A stretch of DNA of 14,919 nt from QVMP01 sp047974325 (GTDB lineage Bacteria > Bacteroidota > Bacteroidia > Bacteroidales > Dysgonomonadaceae). The stretch spans positions 1 to 14,919 of the forward strand of contig JBKECE010000168.1 of NCBI GenBank assembly GCA_047974325.1, in the 5' to 3' direction. This document shows positions 1 through 6,800 of this stretch, piece by piece; within the stretch, counting starts at the first letter, position 1, and every line of letters begins with the position of its first letter. Below the pieces are notes generated by a model. The model was not told the DNA's origin and ran no database searches. It saw only the letters and a program-made list of their open reading frames with translations. A program made the position numbers and the translations under genes.

Positions 1-191
1 AAACACTTTAGCTTACTCTCCAAATATTTATTACCCTTTTTTAAAAGTTTTTTCTAATACCTAAAACCACTAATACCACAAAATACACACAAACTAATAA
101 ACATCAGTATGTTCCAGAAGATTCACCTTACTAGATTAATATTATAAATTATGCAATAAATAAAACGACACATGTATTATTTTCATTATTA

Positions 192-1985
192 TTACATCCG
201 TTCCGGCACTTCAATACCTAAAAGTGACATTGAATTTTTGATGACTTTCGCCACATTTGACGATAAAATCAGACGAAAATTTCTCAAATCAACATCGTCT
301 TCCTTCAGAATTGAAAAATCATGATAGAATTGATTGTATTCTTTTACTAAATCGTAAGCATAATTTGCTATCAGAGCCGGACTGTATTCTTGCCCTGCTT
401 GTTTCAAAACATTTGCAAAATCACTGAGCAATAAAACCAGCCCTTGTTCTTTTTCTGATATCTCAATAGAATCCGGCAAAGCGGCAGGCACGTTTAAACC
501 CTGCTCAGAAGCTTTGCGAAGCACCGAACGTATACGCGCATAGGTATATTGAATAAAAGGTCCTGTATTGCCATTAAAATCTATTGATTCCTTTGGGTTA
601 AATGTCATATTCTTCTTAGGGTCAACTTTCAGTATAAAATATTTCAGTGCACCCATTCCTACAATTTTAGCAACATTATCTGCCTCCTCGTCACTGTAAC
701 CATCGAGTTTTCCCAATTCTTCGGATGTTTCTCTTGCGGTTGCAATCATTTCGTCCATCAGGTCATCGGCATCCACAACCGTGCCTTCTCTCGATTTCAT
801 TTTTCCTTCGGGCAATTCCACCATTCCGTAAGAAAAATGAACCAAACCTTTTCCAAACTCGAAACCCAGCTTATCCAGTAAGATTGAGAGCACTTGAAAA
901 TGGTAGTTCTGTTCGTTTCCGACCACATAAACCATTTTATTTATGGGATAATCATCGAAACGCAATTTAGCAGTTCCAATATCCTGTGTCATGTACACAG
1001 ACGTACCATCACTTCGGAGCAGCAATTTCTGATCCAATCCGTCACTTTCCAAATCGGCCCAAACGGAGTTGTCTTCTTTTTGATAAAAAACACCTTTTTT
1101 CAACCCTTCCAGCACAGTTTCTTTTCCGGTCAGATATGTCTGCGACTCGTAATATATTTTATCAAAATCCACACCTAAACGTTTGTATGTTTCATCAAAA
1201 CCTGCATACACCCATGAGTTCATCATTTCCCATAAAGAAACGATTTCTGTGTCGCCGGCTTCCCATTTGCGGAGCATTTCGCGAGCTTCTCCCATCAGCA
1301 CAGATTGAGATTCTGCATTTTTATCGTCCAGACCGGACGCTTTCAAATCTGCCAATTCAGCTTTGTAATGTTTGTCGAACAACACGTAGAAATCACCCAC
1401 CAGATGATCACCCTTCTTTCCTGTCGATTCAGGAGTTGCCCCTTCGCCCCATTTTTTCCATGCCAGCATCGATTTACAGATATGGATGCCTCTGTCGTTC
1501 ACAATATTTGTTTTCACAACATTCCATCCATTTGCTTTTAGAACTTCGGCTAGTGAAAACCCCAACAGATTGTTTCGCACATGTCCCAAATGAAGCGGTT
1601 TATTGGTATTGGGTGAAGAATATTCGATCATGGCTAGTGGCGACGAAGGAGTTGGAGCTTGAAATCCATAGTCAGCAACAACTTCAATCGAATTAAGAAG
1701 ATTGATCCATTCCGATGATTTTATTACTAGATTGAGAAAGCCTTTTATCACATTAAAATCATCTACAACAGACACGTTTACTTTCAAATATTCACCGATT
1801 TCCTGCGCTGTCTGTTCAGGATTTTTCTTCGATATCTTCAAAAAAGGAAACACGACCAGCGTAAAATGTCCTTTAAATTCTTTTCTGGTTTTTTGCAACT
1901 CAGCTTGCGTTCCTTCTATATCTTGTCCATAAAGGTTTTTGATAGCCTTTATTACCTTCTGTTTCAGTATTTCTTCAATCTTCAT
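192..1985 (-). CDS. argS: Arginyl-tRNA synthetase (class Ia)
   Basis: Cytoplasmic enzyme that charges tRNA-Arg with arginine using ATP. The 597-residue product has normal family length and looks complete. The N-terminal tRNA-recognition (Arg_tRNA_synt_N) domain spans about 1-100. The catalytic domain opens with SPNTNKPLHLGHVRN (124-138), which contains the HIGH-type motif HLGH at 132-135. It also carries MTQDIGTAK (332-340), GNEQNYHFQVL (356-366) and the KMSKS-type loop KMKSREGTVV (395-404). The DALR anticodon-binding domain covers about 475-597 and ends in the family-typical LLGIEVPERM. The start ATG lies 58 bases after the HD-domain gene on the same strand, and a TAnnTTTG element lies in that gap, so it may be transcribed alone or by read-through. 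I see no convincing hairpin terminator after the stop. Identification is very secure. Confidence 0.98.
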   Translation of the reverse strand: MKIEEILKQKVIKAIKNLYGQDIEGTQAELQKTRKEFKGHFTLVVFPFLKISKKNPEQTAQEIGEYLKVNVSVVDDFNVIKGFLNLVIKSSEWINLLNSIEVVADYGFQAPTPSSPLAMIEYSSPNTNKPLHLGHVRNNLLGFSLAEVLKANGWNVVKTNIVNDRGIHICKSMLAWKKWGEGATPESTGKKGDHLVGDFYVLFDKHYKAELADLKASGLDDKNAESQSVLMGEAREMLRKWEAGDTEIVSLWEMMNSWVYAGFDETYKRLGVDFDKIYYESQTYLTGKETVLEGLKKGVFYQKEDNSVWADLESDGLDQKLLLRSDGTSVYMTQDIGTAKLRFDDYPINKMVYVVGNEQNYHFQVLSILLDKLGFEFGKGLVHFSYGMVELPEGKMKSREGTVVDADDLMDEMIATARETSEELGKLDGYSDEEADNVAKIVGMGALKYFILKVDPKKNMTFNPKESIDFNGNTGPFIQYTYARIRSVLRKASEQGLNVPAALPDSIEISEKEQGLVLLLSDFANVLKQAGQEYSPALIANYAYDLVKEYNQFYHDFSILKEDDVDLRNFRLILSSNVAKVIKNSMSLLGIEVPERM

Positions 1986-2013
1986 ATTTATTCCCTGTAT
2001 TTTTTTTAAGTCG

Positions 2014-2021
2014 CAAATTTA
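2014..2021 (-). promoter_or_regulatory. Candidate -7 element for argS
   Basis: On the minus strand this reads TAAATTTG, matching the Bacteroidota -7 consensus TAnnTTTG, 28 bases upstream of the argS ATG. No good TTG-type -33 element is seen about 20 bases further upstream, so support is moderate. Confidence 0.45.
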
Positions 2022-2043
2022 TAAAAAAGAATCTAATGGTCTG

Positions 2044-2580
2044 CTATAAAAACATTTTGCACCATTCATCGAACTGATGTAATGAACGTTCACTAAATCT
2101 GGACAATCCTATTTTGACTTTCTCCACGGTTTTTTCTTTTCCCAAATTTGTTTTTGAGAAAAAACAATCGGCAAAACATATCAGTTGCTCTTCGACACTC
2201 AGCGGCATCATATCCCTATGAGGTAAGGGTAGCTTTTGCAAAACGATTTCTTCTTTTGTCAATCCTGCACCCGTATGTCGTTCACACACCAATGCATGCC
2301 TAGGCAGTCCTTCATCCAAGAGTAGATCATGCCCTATCACACCGTGCCGAATATATGGTTCTGATCCAAAGCACTGGATGGAATGCGCATCTGTCCATAA
2401 GATGCCAATATCGTGCAGCATGGCAGCTTCTGCCACGAATTGCACATCAACACCCAATTCGGGATGATTTTCAGCCATATCCAAAGCCTTACGGGTCACA
2501 TCGGTGCTATGGTTCATCAAAATACAATAAAGCTCCGTATCTTTTTTGTAATATTTTTCTATAATTGCAACAACATCCAT
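2044..2580 (-). CDS. HDIG-type HD-domain phosphohydrolase-like protein
   Basis: A 178-residue protein with a single HD domain (metal-dependent phosphohydrolase superfamily). Visible metal-ligand candidates are H24 (in MNHSTDV), H56-D57 (in AAMLHDIGI) and D138 (in CFADCFF). The stretch HSIQCFGSEPYIRHG (66-80), with H79, and H102 (in ERHTGAG) are typical of a small stand-alone HDIG family common in Bacteroidota. The substrate is unknown; nucleotide or phosphate-ester hydrolysis is only a family-level inference. I chose the ATG at 2580 over the in-frame ATG at 2625. The extra 15 residues are unlike the family, and a TAnnTTTG promoter element lies between the two ATGs, so the upstream one would probably not be transcribed. 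There is no signal peptide, so it should be cytoplasmic. argS follows on the same strand; no functional link is evident. Confidence 0.88.
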   Translation of the reverse strand: MDVVAIIEKYYKKDTELYCILMNHSTDVTRKALDMAENHPELGVDVQFVAEAAMLHDIGILWTDAHSIQCFGSEPYIRHGVIGHDLLLDEGLPRHALVCERHTGAGLTKEEIVLQKLPLPHRDMMPLSVEEQLICFADCFFSKTNLGKEKTVEKVKIGLSRFSERSLHQFDEWCKMFL

Positions 2581-2604
2581 ACGATAAGTGTTATTATTTT
2601 GATA

Positions 2605-2612
2605 CAAAAATA
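2605..2612 (-). promoter_or_regulatory. Candidate -7 element for the HD-domain gene
   Basis: On the minus strand this reads TATTTTTG (TAnnTTTG consensus), 24 bases before the chosen ATG at 2580. The nearest upstream TTG is 24 bases away, longer than the usual 19-21, so the -33 element is weak. Confidence 0.5.
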
Positions 2613-2614
2613 AG

Positions 2615-2622
2615 TAAGTTTG
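2615..2622 (+). promoter_or_regulatory. Candidate -7 element for namZ and the gene after it
   Basis: Reads TAAGTTTG (TAnnTTTG consensus), 29 bases before the namZ ATG at 2652. It sits two bases from the opposite-strand element at 2605-2612, making a compact divergent promoter. I see no clear -33 TTG at the proper distance. Confidence 0.5.
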
Positions 2623-2651
2623 CACTCATATCTAACCAAGTGAATAATTTT

Positions 2652-3818
2652 ATGCAAAAATATTTATTGATTCTTTTCTCAATAATTATTCTATCGACTT
2701 CTTCAATAAATGCTCAGATAAAACTCGGTGCAGATAAGTTGGATCAATTGCTACCTCTTTTGCAAGACAAAAAAATAGCCTTGTGCGTAAATCAAACATC
2801 CTGTCTCAGCAATGGAACTCATCTGGTCGATACACTTTTGTCGTCAGGCATAAACATAAAGAAAATATTTGCACCCGAACATGGTTTTCGCGGAACTGCC
2901 GATGCCGGAACGAAAATCCACAACGAAACTGACTCCAAAACGGGATTACCTATTATTTCACTCTACGGAAAAAATTATAAACCAACAAAAGAACAACTGA
3001 AAGATGTTGACGTGCTCATCTTTGACATTCAGGACGTGGGCGCACGCTTCTACACCTACATAAGTACCTTGCACTATTTGATGCAGGCTTGTGCCGAAAA
3101 CAGCATTCCATTGTATGTGCTTGACAGGCCAAACCCGAACGATAAGATAGACGGACCTGTTTTGGAAACAAAAAATGCGTCATTCGTGGGCAAGCATCAG
3201 ATACCAATTCTGCATGGGTTGACTATGGGCGAACTTGCTCAAATGATTAATGGAGAAAATTGGCTGGGAAATAATCTGAAATGTGATCTGACAATTCTAT
3301 CAATGGATGGATGGATTCACGGACAGGCATATTCGCTTCCGGTGAAACCTTCACCCAACCTGCCCAATGATCAGGCAATAAAGCTCTATCCGTCACTCTG
3401 TTTTTTTGAAGCCACGAAAATGAGTGTGGGAAGAGGAACATATTTCCCTTTTCAGGTGATCGGCTTTCCTGATGCTAAATACGGTAAATTTACGTTTACA
3501 CCCACCACATTAAAAGGATTTGACAGCAATCCATTACAAAAAGAAAAACTTTGCTATGGCATTGACTTGCGGAATACCCCAACAGACGGAAGTCTCACAT
3601 TAGAATACCTGATCAGGTTCTATAAGAAATCAGGACTAGGTAGCAAATTTTTCAGTTCTCCACAGTTTATGGACATGCTTTCCGGCACAGACAAGCTCAG
3701 AAAACAGATCATGGAAGGGAAAAGCGAGAAAGAAATACGCAAAACATGGGAAAAGGATTTAAAAAAATATAGAGAACTAAGGAAAAAATATTTGATATAT
3801 AACGATAATAGGTATTAA
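2652..3818 (+). CDS. namZ: Exported exo-beta-N-acetylmuramidase NamZ family (DUF1343, GH171)
   Basis: A 388-residue exported protein of the DUF1343 family, now named NamZ (GH171). Characterised members release MurNAc from the non-reducing end of peptidoglycan fragments. Residues 1-21 form a signal peptide (MQK, hydrophobic run 5-14, cleavage likely at NA|Q, 21/22). Family blocks are APEHGFRG (74-81), FDIQDVGARFYTYI (124-137), DRPNPNDKIDGP (158-169), SPNLPN (234-239) and SVGRGTYFPFQVIG (258-271). The C-terminal block has the usual LRKQIMEG...KKYLIY ending. Length is normal. I took the start at 2652 rather than the in-frame ATG at 2565, because only 2652 places the signal peptide at the N-terminus and it lies after the promoter element. 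It has no lipobox cysteine, so it is probably soluble in the periplasm. It would act in wall turnover or MurNAc salvage. The next gene begins 11 bases later and is probably co-transcribed. Confidence 0.9.
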   Translation: MQKYLLILFSIIILSTSSINAQIKLGADKLDQLLPLLQDKKIALCVNQTSCLSNGTHLVDTLLSSGINIKKIFAPEHGFRGTADAGTKIHNETDSKTGLPIISLYGKNYKPTKEQLKDVDVLIFDIQDVGARFYTYISTLHYLMQACAENSIPLYVLDRPNPNDKIDGPVLETKNASFVGKHQIPILHGLTMGELAQMINGENWLGNNLKCDLTILSMDGWIHGQAYSLPVKPSPNLPNDQAIKLYPSLCFFEATKMSVGRGTYFPFQVIGFPDAKYGKFTFTPTTLKGFDSNPLQKEKLCYGIDLRNTPTDGSLTLEYLIRFYKKSGLGSKFFSSPQFMDMLSGTDKLRKQIMEGKSEKEIRKTWEKDLKKYRELRKKYLIYNDNRY

Positions 3819-3829
3819 TCATAGGAAAT

Positions 3830-4978
3830 ATGTCTGAAAAAAAATGTCCATTTTGCGGACGACCACTAGAAGAAGATCAGGAGATTTGCGATGTCTGCCG
3901 GAATTCGGCAAACGAAAGGCAAACCAACTCTTTGAGAGAAAGACTCATCAACGAATCTGAAAAAGAAGAAGTAGCAAACCAAGTTGAAGAAACAGAAACA
4001 ACGAGCGAAAACACCGCAGATAACGAAAATATAAGCGAAGCGGAAAAGCCGCATGAAACTGAGAAGAAAATAGAAAAAAAGAAATTGAGCAGAACAACTA
4101 TACTCTATCTATCTCTCTGCGTCGTAGTGCTTGTATTGGGCTTAGGCACCACATTCTGGGTACGTCACTATCAGGCAACACAGCACGAAACGGAAACTGC
4201 CTTCTGGGAGTTATGTGTGAAAAATAATACGCCACTCGATTATTCGAAATACCTTGTCCGCTTTCCGGAAGGAGCATACGTAGAAGAAGCCCGTAAACGA
4301 ATCACTCAATTCAGGGAAAATGAACATGCTGACTGGGATGCGGCACGAGCTTCGGGTGATATGAATAAATTATATGCCTTCATGAGCCAATATCCGGAAT
4401 CTCCGTTCCTTGCCGAAGCCAGAGATGTAATGGATTCGATAAGTTGGGCGGATGCTGTGAAAACCAATACAAAAGAAGCTTATCTGGCTTATCTTGAAAA
4501 TGTAAAGATCGGGAACATAACCGGCTCATACATCGCAGAAGCTCAAAACAAATATGATTATCTGAGCAAACTGGTCACACTCCAGGGTGCGCAATTAGAT
4601 AGCATAAAAACGACCGTCTCTAAGTTTTTCAAGGCTGTCTCCGACACCAAAGCTAAAGATATTGCTGTGCTATCGGCAAGTGAAATAAAGCCATATTTCG
4701 GGCACTCAAGCATTACGCCTGAGAATATTGTTTCGCAAATAAAAAATGAAGTAAAGGATAAAAAAATAAAAGAATTGCAATATATTCCTCAAACAGATAA
4801 AATGACCGTAATAAAAGACACTTCAGGAATATATTCGACCGACGTAGCTGTCAATATCCAAATCAAATTCAAAGACAAGAAAATATCTGACAGGACAGAA
4901 ACTTTTGCGACTAAAATAGAATTGACCAAGGACAAAAAAATAAAGAGCATCTCTCTAATAAACACAAAAAAGCAGTAA
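3830..4978 (+). CDS. Zinc-ribbon, single-pass membrane protein with repeats and a C-terminal NTF2-like-looking domain
   Basis: A 382-residue protein of unknown function. Residues 6-23 form a zinc ribbon with C6, C9, C20 and C23 (CPFCG then CDVC). A highly acidic, probably disordered linker follows (about 41-80), then a lysine-rich stretch and one membrane helix at about 90-110. The positive-inside rule puts the zinc ribbon in the cytoplasm and the rest in the periplasm. Outside the membrane there are three degenerate helical repeats (about 124-160, 167-203, 206-244). Each resembles W-x-x-A...YxxYLxxFPxGxYxxEA, as seen in YLVRFPEGAYVEEA and FMSQYPESPFLAEA. The last part (about 260-382) is lysine-rich with alternating strands and looks like an NTF2-like/DUF4878-type fold, which is a guess from its pattern. 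It starts 11 bases after namZ and ends inside a terminator stem, so the two form an operon. A wall- or stress-sensing role is possible but unproven. Confidence 0.82.
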   Translation: MSEKKCPFCGRPLEEDQEICDVCRNSANERQTNSLRERLINESEKEEVANQVEETETTSENTADNENISEAEKPHETEKKIEKKKLSRTTILYLSLCVVVLVLGLGTTFWVRHYQATQHETETAFWELCVKNNTPLDYSKYLVRFPEGAYVEEARKRITQFRENEHADWDAARASGDMNKLYAFMSQYPESPFLAEARDVMDSISWADAVKTNTKEAYLAYLENVKIGNITGSYIAEAQNKYDYLSKLVTLQGAQLDSIKTTVSKFFKAVSDTKAKDIAVLSASEIKPYFGHSSITPENIVSQIKNEVKDKKIKELQYIPQTDKMTVIKDTSGIYSTDVAVNIQIKFKDKKISDRTETFATKIELTKDKKIKSISLINTKKQ

Positions 4979-5000
4979 CCAATAAGGTTACTGCTTTTTT
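4966..5000. terminator. Bidirectional intrinsic terminator
   Basis: A perfect 15-bp inverted repeat (arms 4966-4980 and 4986-5000) with loop AATAA. The arms begin or end in runs of A or T, so the hairpin has a U-tract when read from either strand. It lies between the convergent zinc-ribbon gene (plus) and rplI (minus) and can end both. The plus-strand gene's stop codon (4976-4978) is inside the left arm. Confidence 0.93.
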
Positions 5001-5030
5001 ATAATATCGTATGTACTAATTCTACACCTA

Positions 5031-5474
5031 TTATTCAGAAACTACTTCGAAAGGAATTTCAACAGACACTTCTTTGTGAAGTCTTGCTATGGCTTTGTAG
5101 TTGCCTACTTCTTTCACAGCTTCTTTGATCACAATTGTTTTCCGATCTATTGCGAATCCTTTTTTAGCCAATTCTTCTGCAATCTGAATGTTAGTAACAG
5201 AACCGAAGATGGTGCCGGTTGAACTTGTCTTAGCTCCAATTGTCAGTGTAACACCGTCTAATTTCGCTGCAAGAGCTTCCGCATCTTTCTTCAATTTTTC
5301 TAATTTATGGGCACGTTGCTTCAAATCTTCTGCTAGCATTTTTTTAGCTGATTCGGTAGCAATAACGGCTTTTTTCTGAGGCAAAAGATAGTTGCGTCCG
5401 TAACCGTCTTTCACTGTTACCACATCATCCTTAAAACCCAGATTGTTAACGTCCTCTTTTAATATAACTTGCAT
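5031..5474 (-). CDS. rplI: 50S ribosomal protein L9 (bL9)
   Basis: A 147-residue bL9, a large-subunit protein that binds 23S rRNA and extends a long helix from the ribosome. The N-terminal domain shows the family signature in MQVILKEDVNNLGFKDDV and VKDGYGRNYLLPQKKAV (residues 1-38). The lysine- and alanine-rich connecting helix runs about 40-75, and the C-terminal domain contains SSTGTIFGSVTN. Length is normal. It is the last gene of the rpsF-rpsR-rplI operon, 24 bases after rpsR. Its ATG is preceded by a strong Shine-Dalgarno-like sequence, which is exceptional in this window. The bidirectional hairpin downstream ends the operon. Confidence 0.98.
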   Translation of the reverse strand: MQVILKEDVNNLGFKDDVVTVKDGYGRNYLLPQKKAVIATESAKKMLAEDLKQRAHKLEKLKKDAEALAAKLDGVTLTIGAKTSSTGTIFGSVTNIQIAEELAKKGFAIDRKTIVIKEAVKEVGNYKAIARLHKEVSVEIPFEVVSE

Positions 5475-5480
5475 TTTAAA

Positions 5481-5490
5481 ATCTCCTTCT
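5481..5490 (-). promoter_or_regulatory. Strong Shine-Dalgarno-like site before rplI
   Basis: On the minus strand this reads AGAAGGAGAT. The AAGGAG core is at 5483-5488, 8 bases before the rplI ATG. I do not see a comparable match in front of the other genes here. Confidence 0.65.
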
Positions 5491-5498
5491 TCTTTAAA

Positions 5499-5765
5499 TT
5501 ATTTCATCAAATCAGTTACATAAGGAAGAAGAGCCAAATGACGAGCTCTCTTCACAGCCTGAGCTATACGACGTTGAAACTTCAACGATGTTCCTGTTAT
5601 ACGACGAGGAAGAATTTTTCCTTGTTCGTTCAAAAAGTTCTTCAAGACTTCAGGCTCTTTATAATCATTATACTTACTACCGCTTTTCTTGAAACGGCAG
5701 TATTTTTTCTTTTTAACTTCAACTGACGGAGGAGTCAAATATCTGATTTCTGATTGTTGTGCCAT
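5499..5765 (-). CDS. rpsR: 30S ribosomal protein S18 (bS18)
   Basis: An 88-residue bS18, a small-subunit protein that pairs with bS6 on the 16S rRNA platform. The conserved core is plain: KKKKYCRFKKSG (18-29), then GKILPRRITGTSLKFQRR and the C-terminal AVKRARHLALLPYVTDLMK. The lysine-rich N-terminus and single cysteine (YCRFKK) are usual for Bacteroidota. The rpsF stop codon is only 2 bases before this ATG, which suggests translational coupling and balanced synthesis of the bS6-bS18 pair. In Flavobacterium johnsoniae, bS6, bS18 and bS21 form a pocket that sequesters the 3' end of 16S rRNA, which is linked to poor Shine-Dalgarno use in this phylum. Confidence 0.98.
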   Translation of the reverse strand: MAQQSEIRYLTPPSVEVKKKKYCRFKKSGSKYNDYKEPEVLKNFLNEQGKILPRRITGTSLKFQRRIAQAVKRARHLALLPYVTDLMK

Positions 5766-5767
5766 GA

Positions 5768-6115
5768 TTAATTCTCTTTTTTAGTTGTTGACTTCAGACT
5801 TCTTCTCTTTTCTGCATATTGCTTAGCATATTTATCTTGACGGAATGTCAAGAAACGGATAACTCTCTCGTCACGACGGAAGTTAAGTTCCAGCTTTTCG
5901 ATTACAGATGGTTCTGCTTCGAATTCAAGAAACGCATAAAATCCTGTAGATTTCTTCTGGATAGGATAAGCCAATTTTTTCAGCCCCCAGTTTTCTTCAT
6001 TCACAATTTTTGCGCTCTCTGCTTCTAGAATAGCTTTGAACTTGTCTACCGCTTCCTTCATCTGCACATCAGACAAAACGGGAGTCAAAATGAAAACGGT
6101 TTCATAACTGTTCAT
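5768..6115 (-). CDS. rpsF: 30S ribosomal protein S6 (bS6)
   Basis: A 115-residue bS6, first gene of the rpsF-rpsR-rplI operon. The N-terminus MNSYETVFILTPVLSD is the family start, followed by the central ENWGLKKLAYPIQKKSTGFY. The third block reads IEKLELNFRRDERVIRFLT. A basic tail (KYAKQYAEKRRSLKSTTKKEN) follows. There is no ssb gene between rpsF and rpsR, unlike in many Firmicutes and some Proteobacteria. A well-spaced promoter lies about 45 bases upstream. I looked in the short leader for the CCG bulge of the known S6:S18-binding leader RNA and did not find it, so autogenous control is not supported from sequence. Confidence 0.98.
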   Translation of the reverse strand: MNSYETVFILTPVLSDVQMKEAVDKFKAILEAESAKIVNEENWGLKKLAYPIQKKSTGFYAFLEFEAEPSVIEKLELNFRRDERVIRFLTFRQDKYAKQYAEKRRSLKSTTKKEN

Positions 6116-6160
6116 AAATTCAATAATAATTAGTTGTTAAACATTTAAAGTTTTGAGGTG

Positions 6161-6190
6161 CAAAAGTAATACTTTTCAGGAACAAAACAA
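6161..6190 (-). promoter_or_regulatory. Promoter of the rpsF-rpsR-rplI operon
   Basis: On the minus strand the -7 element TACTTTTG (6161-6168) matches TAnnTTTG, and a TTG (6188-6190) lies 19 bases upstream, giving a near-ideal Bacteroidota -33/-7 pair. The -7 is part of a perfect 15-base palindrome, AAAAGTAATACTTTT (6162-6176). The leader to the rpsF ATG is about 40 bases. Confidence 0.75.
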
Positions 6191-6295
6191 ATGAAAAGAT
6201 TTATAAATTCTAATCAATTAGAAAAATAGCCTCACTTTTAGCTATATTTATTTTTTATAAGATAGTTTGTACTAATAAAAGAATAGTTATAGTCA

Positions 6296-6700
6296 TCACC
6301 ATTTGCAAACGGCCTCTGTTGGTATGGAAAACACATCCGGTGGATATACATGTACATCTGTATCTAAAACCTGGCACGTCGGAACAGGCTTAAAGTTAAA
6401 CTTTTGAGTACAGATATCAGCAACAACCCAAGTCATATTCATTTTCCGAAGATACTCCGGCGTATCTTCATAGATTATGTCATCATAAAAGTGCATCAAT
6501 GTCTCTATCCACGGATGTTTGGGCATTACACCCATCACGGCAGCTTCAATGCCGACACATTCGGGAGAACCTTCGCGTATTTGCCGTTCAAATATAGCTG
6601 GATTTATATGAGTCCCCGTGAAAGCTGAATGTACTAGAAACGGATCAAATGACTTATGATCTCATAATCCGGTATGATTTCCTACCATGATTGTATGCAT
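6296..6700 (-). pseudogene. Decayed glycosyltransferase remnant (DXD sugar-binding, GT32-like)
   Basis: One minus-strand frame runs from an ATG at 6700 to a stop at 6296, broken by a TGA at 6662-6664. After the stop it reads DHKSFDPFLVHSAFTG, later GIEAAVMGVMPKHPWIETL and finally VHVYPPDVFSIP. This pattern is the C-terminal half of glycosyltransferases of the sugar-binding DXD family (Gly_transf_sug, capsule or O-antigen type). In these, a GIYLDTDVEV-like block precedes KxFDPFL and an IxxAxMGxxxxHP block follows. Here the DXD block is missing and is replaced by GNHTGL plus the stop. The N-terminal nucleotide-binding part is also absent, and the usual aromatic C-terminal block is missing after CKW. 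About 120 residues of recognisable family remain, so it cannot be an active enzyme. A longer intact parent was probably lost by deletion. The family assignment is from pattern memory. Confidence 0.68.
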
Positions 6701-6712
6701 TATTTTATTTTA

Positions 6713-6745
6713 CAAAAATATGCAAAATATTTTTCATTATTACAA
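6713..6745 (-). promoter_or_regulatory. Promoter-like element before the glycosyltransferase remnant
   Basis: On the minus strand TATTTTTG (6713-6720) matches the -7 consensus and lies 12 bases before the remnant's ATG at 6700. A TTG (6743-6745) lies 22 bases upstream of it. It may be left over or fortuitous in AT-rich DNA. Confidence 0.35.
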
Positions 6746-6749
6746 AATC

Positions 6750-6762
6750 TTGTCAAAGACAA
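6750..6762. promoter_or_regulatory. Candidate MarR operator palindrome
   Basis: TTGTC-AAA-GACAA is a perfect inverted repeat that covers the -33 element of the marR promoter. Many MarR proteins repress their own promoter by binding short palindromes in this position. That this is the site is inference. Confidence 0.4.
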
Positions 6763-6780
6763 TAACTTGTTCTAAATTTG
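6750..6780 (+). promoter_or_regulatory. Promoter of the marR-family gene
   Basis: TTG (6750-6752), a 20-base spacer and TAAATTTG (6773-6780) form an excellent -33/-7 pair. The expected transcript start is a few bases later, leaving a leader of roughly 15 bases before the ATG at 6801. Confidence 0.75.
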
Positions 6781-6800
6781 CATTTTGAATTTAAAGCCGG

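Noticed and set aside
1..191. Possible gene, terminator or promoter in the left edge
   Set aside because: AT-rich, with no open frame of useful length, no hairpin plus T run after argS, and no exact TAnnTTTG with a spaced TTG.
725..1932. Long plus-strand open frames inside argS
   Set aside because: They lie opposite a clearly conserved gene, have no family resemblance and are cysteine/histidine-rich in the way antisense frames are.
6116..6160. S6:S18-binding leader RNA before rpsF
   Set aside because: No CCG bulge or stable stem is visible in the short AT-rich leader.
6226..6245. Terminator after the glycosyltransferase remnant (ATAGC, 10-base loop, GCTAT, then Ts on the minus strand)
   Set aside because: Only a 5-bp stem in AT-rich DNA, easily expected by chance.
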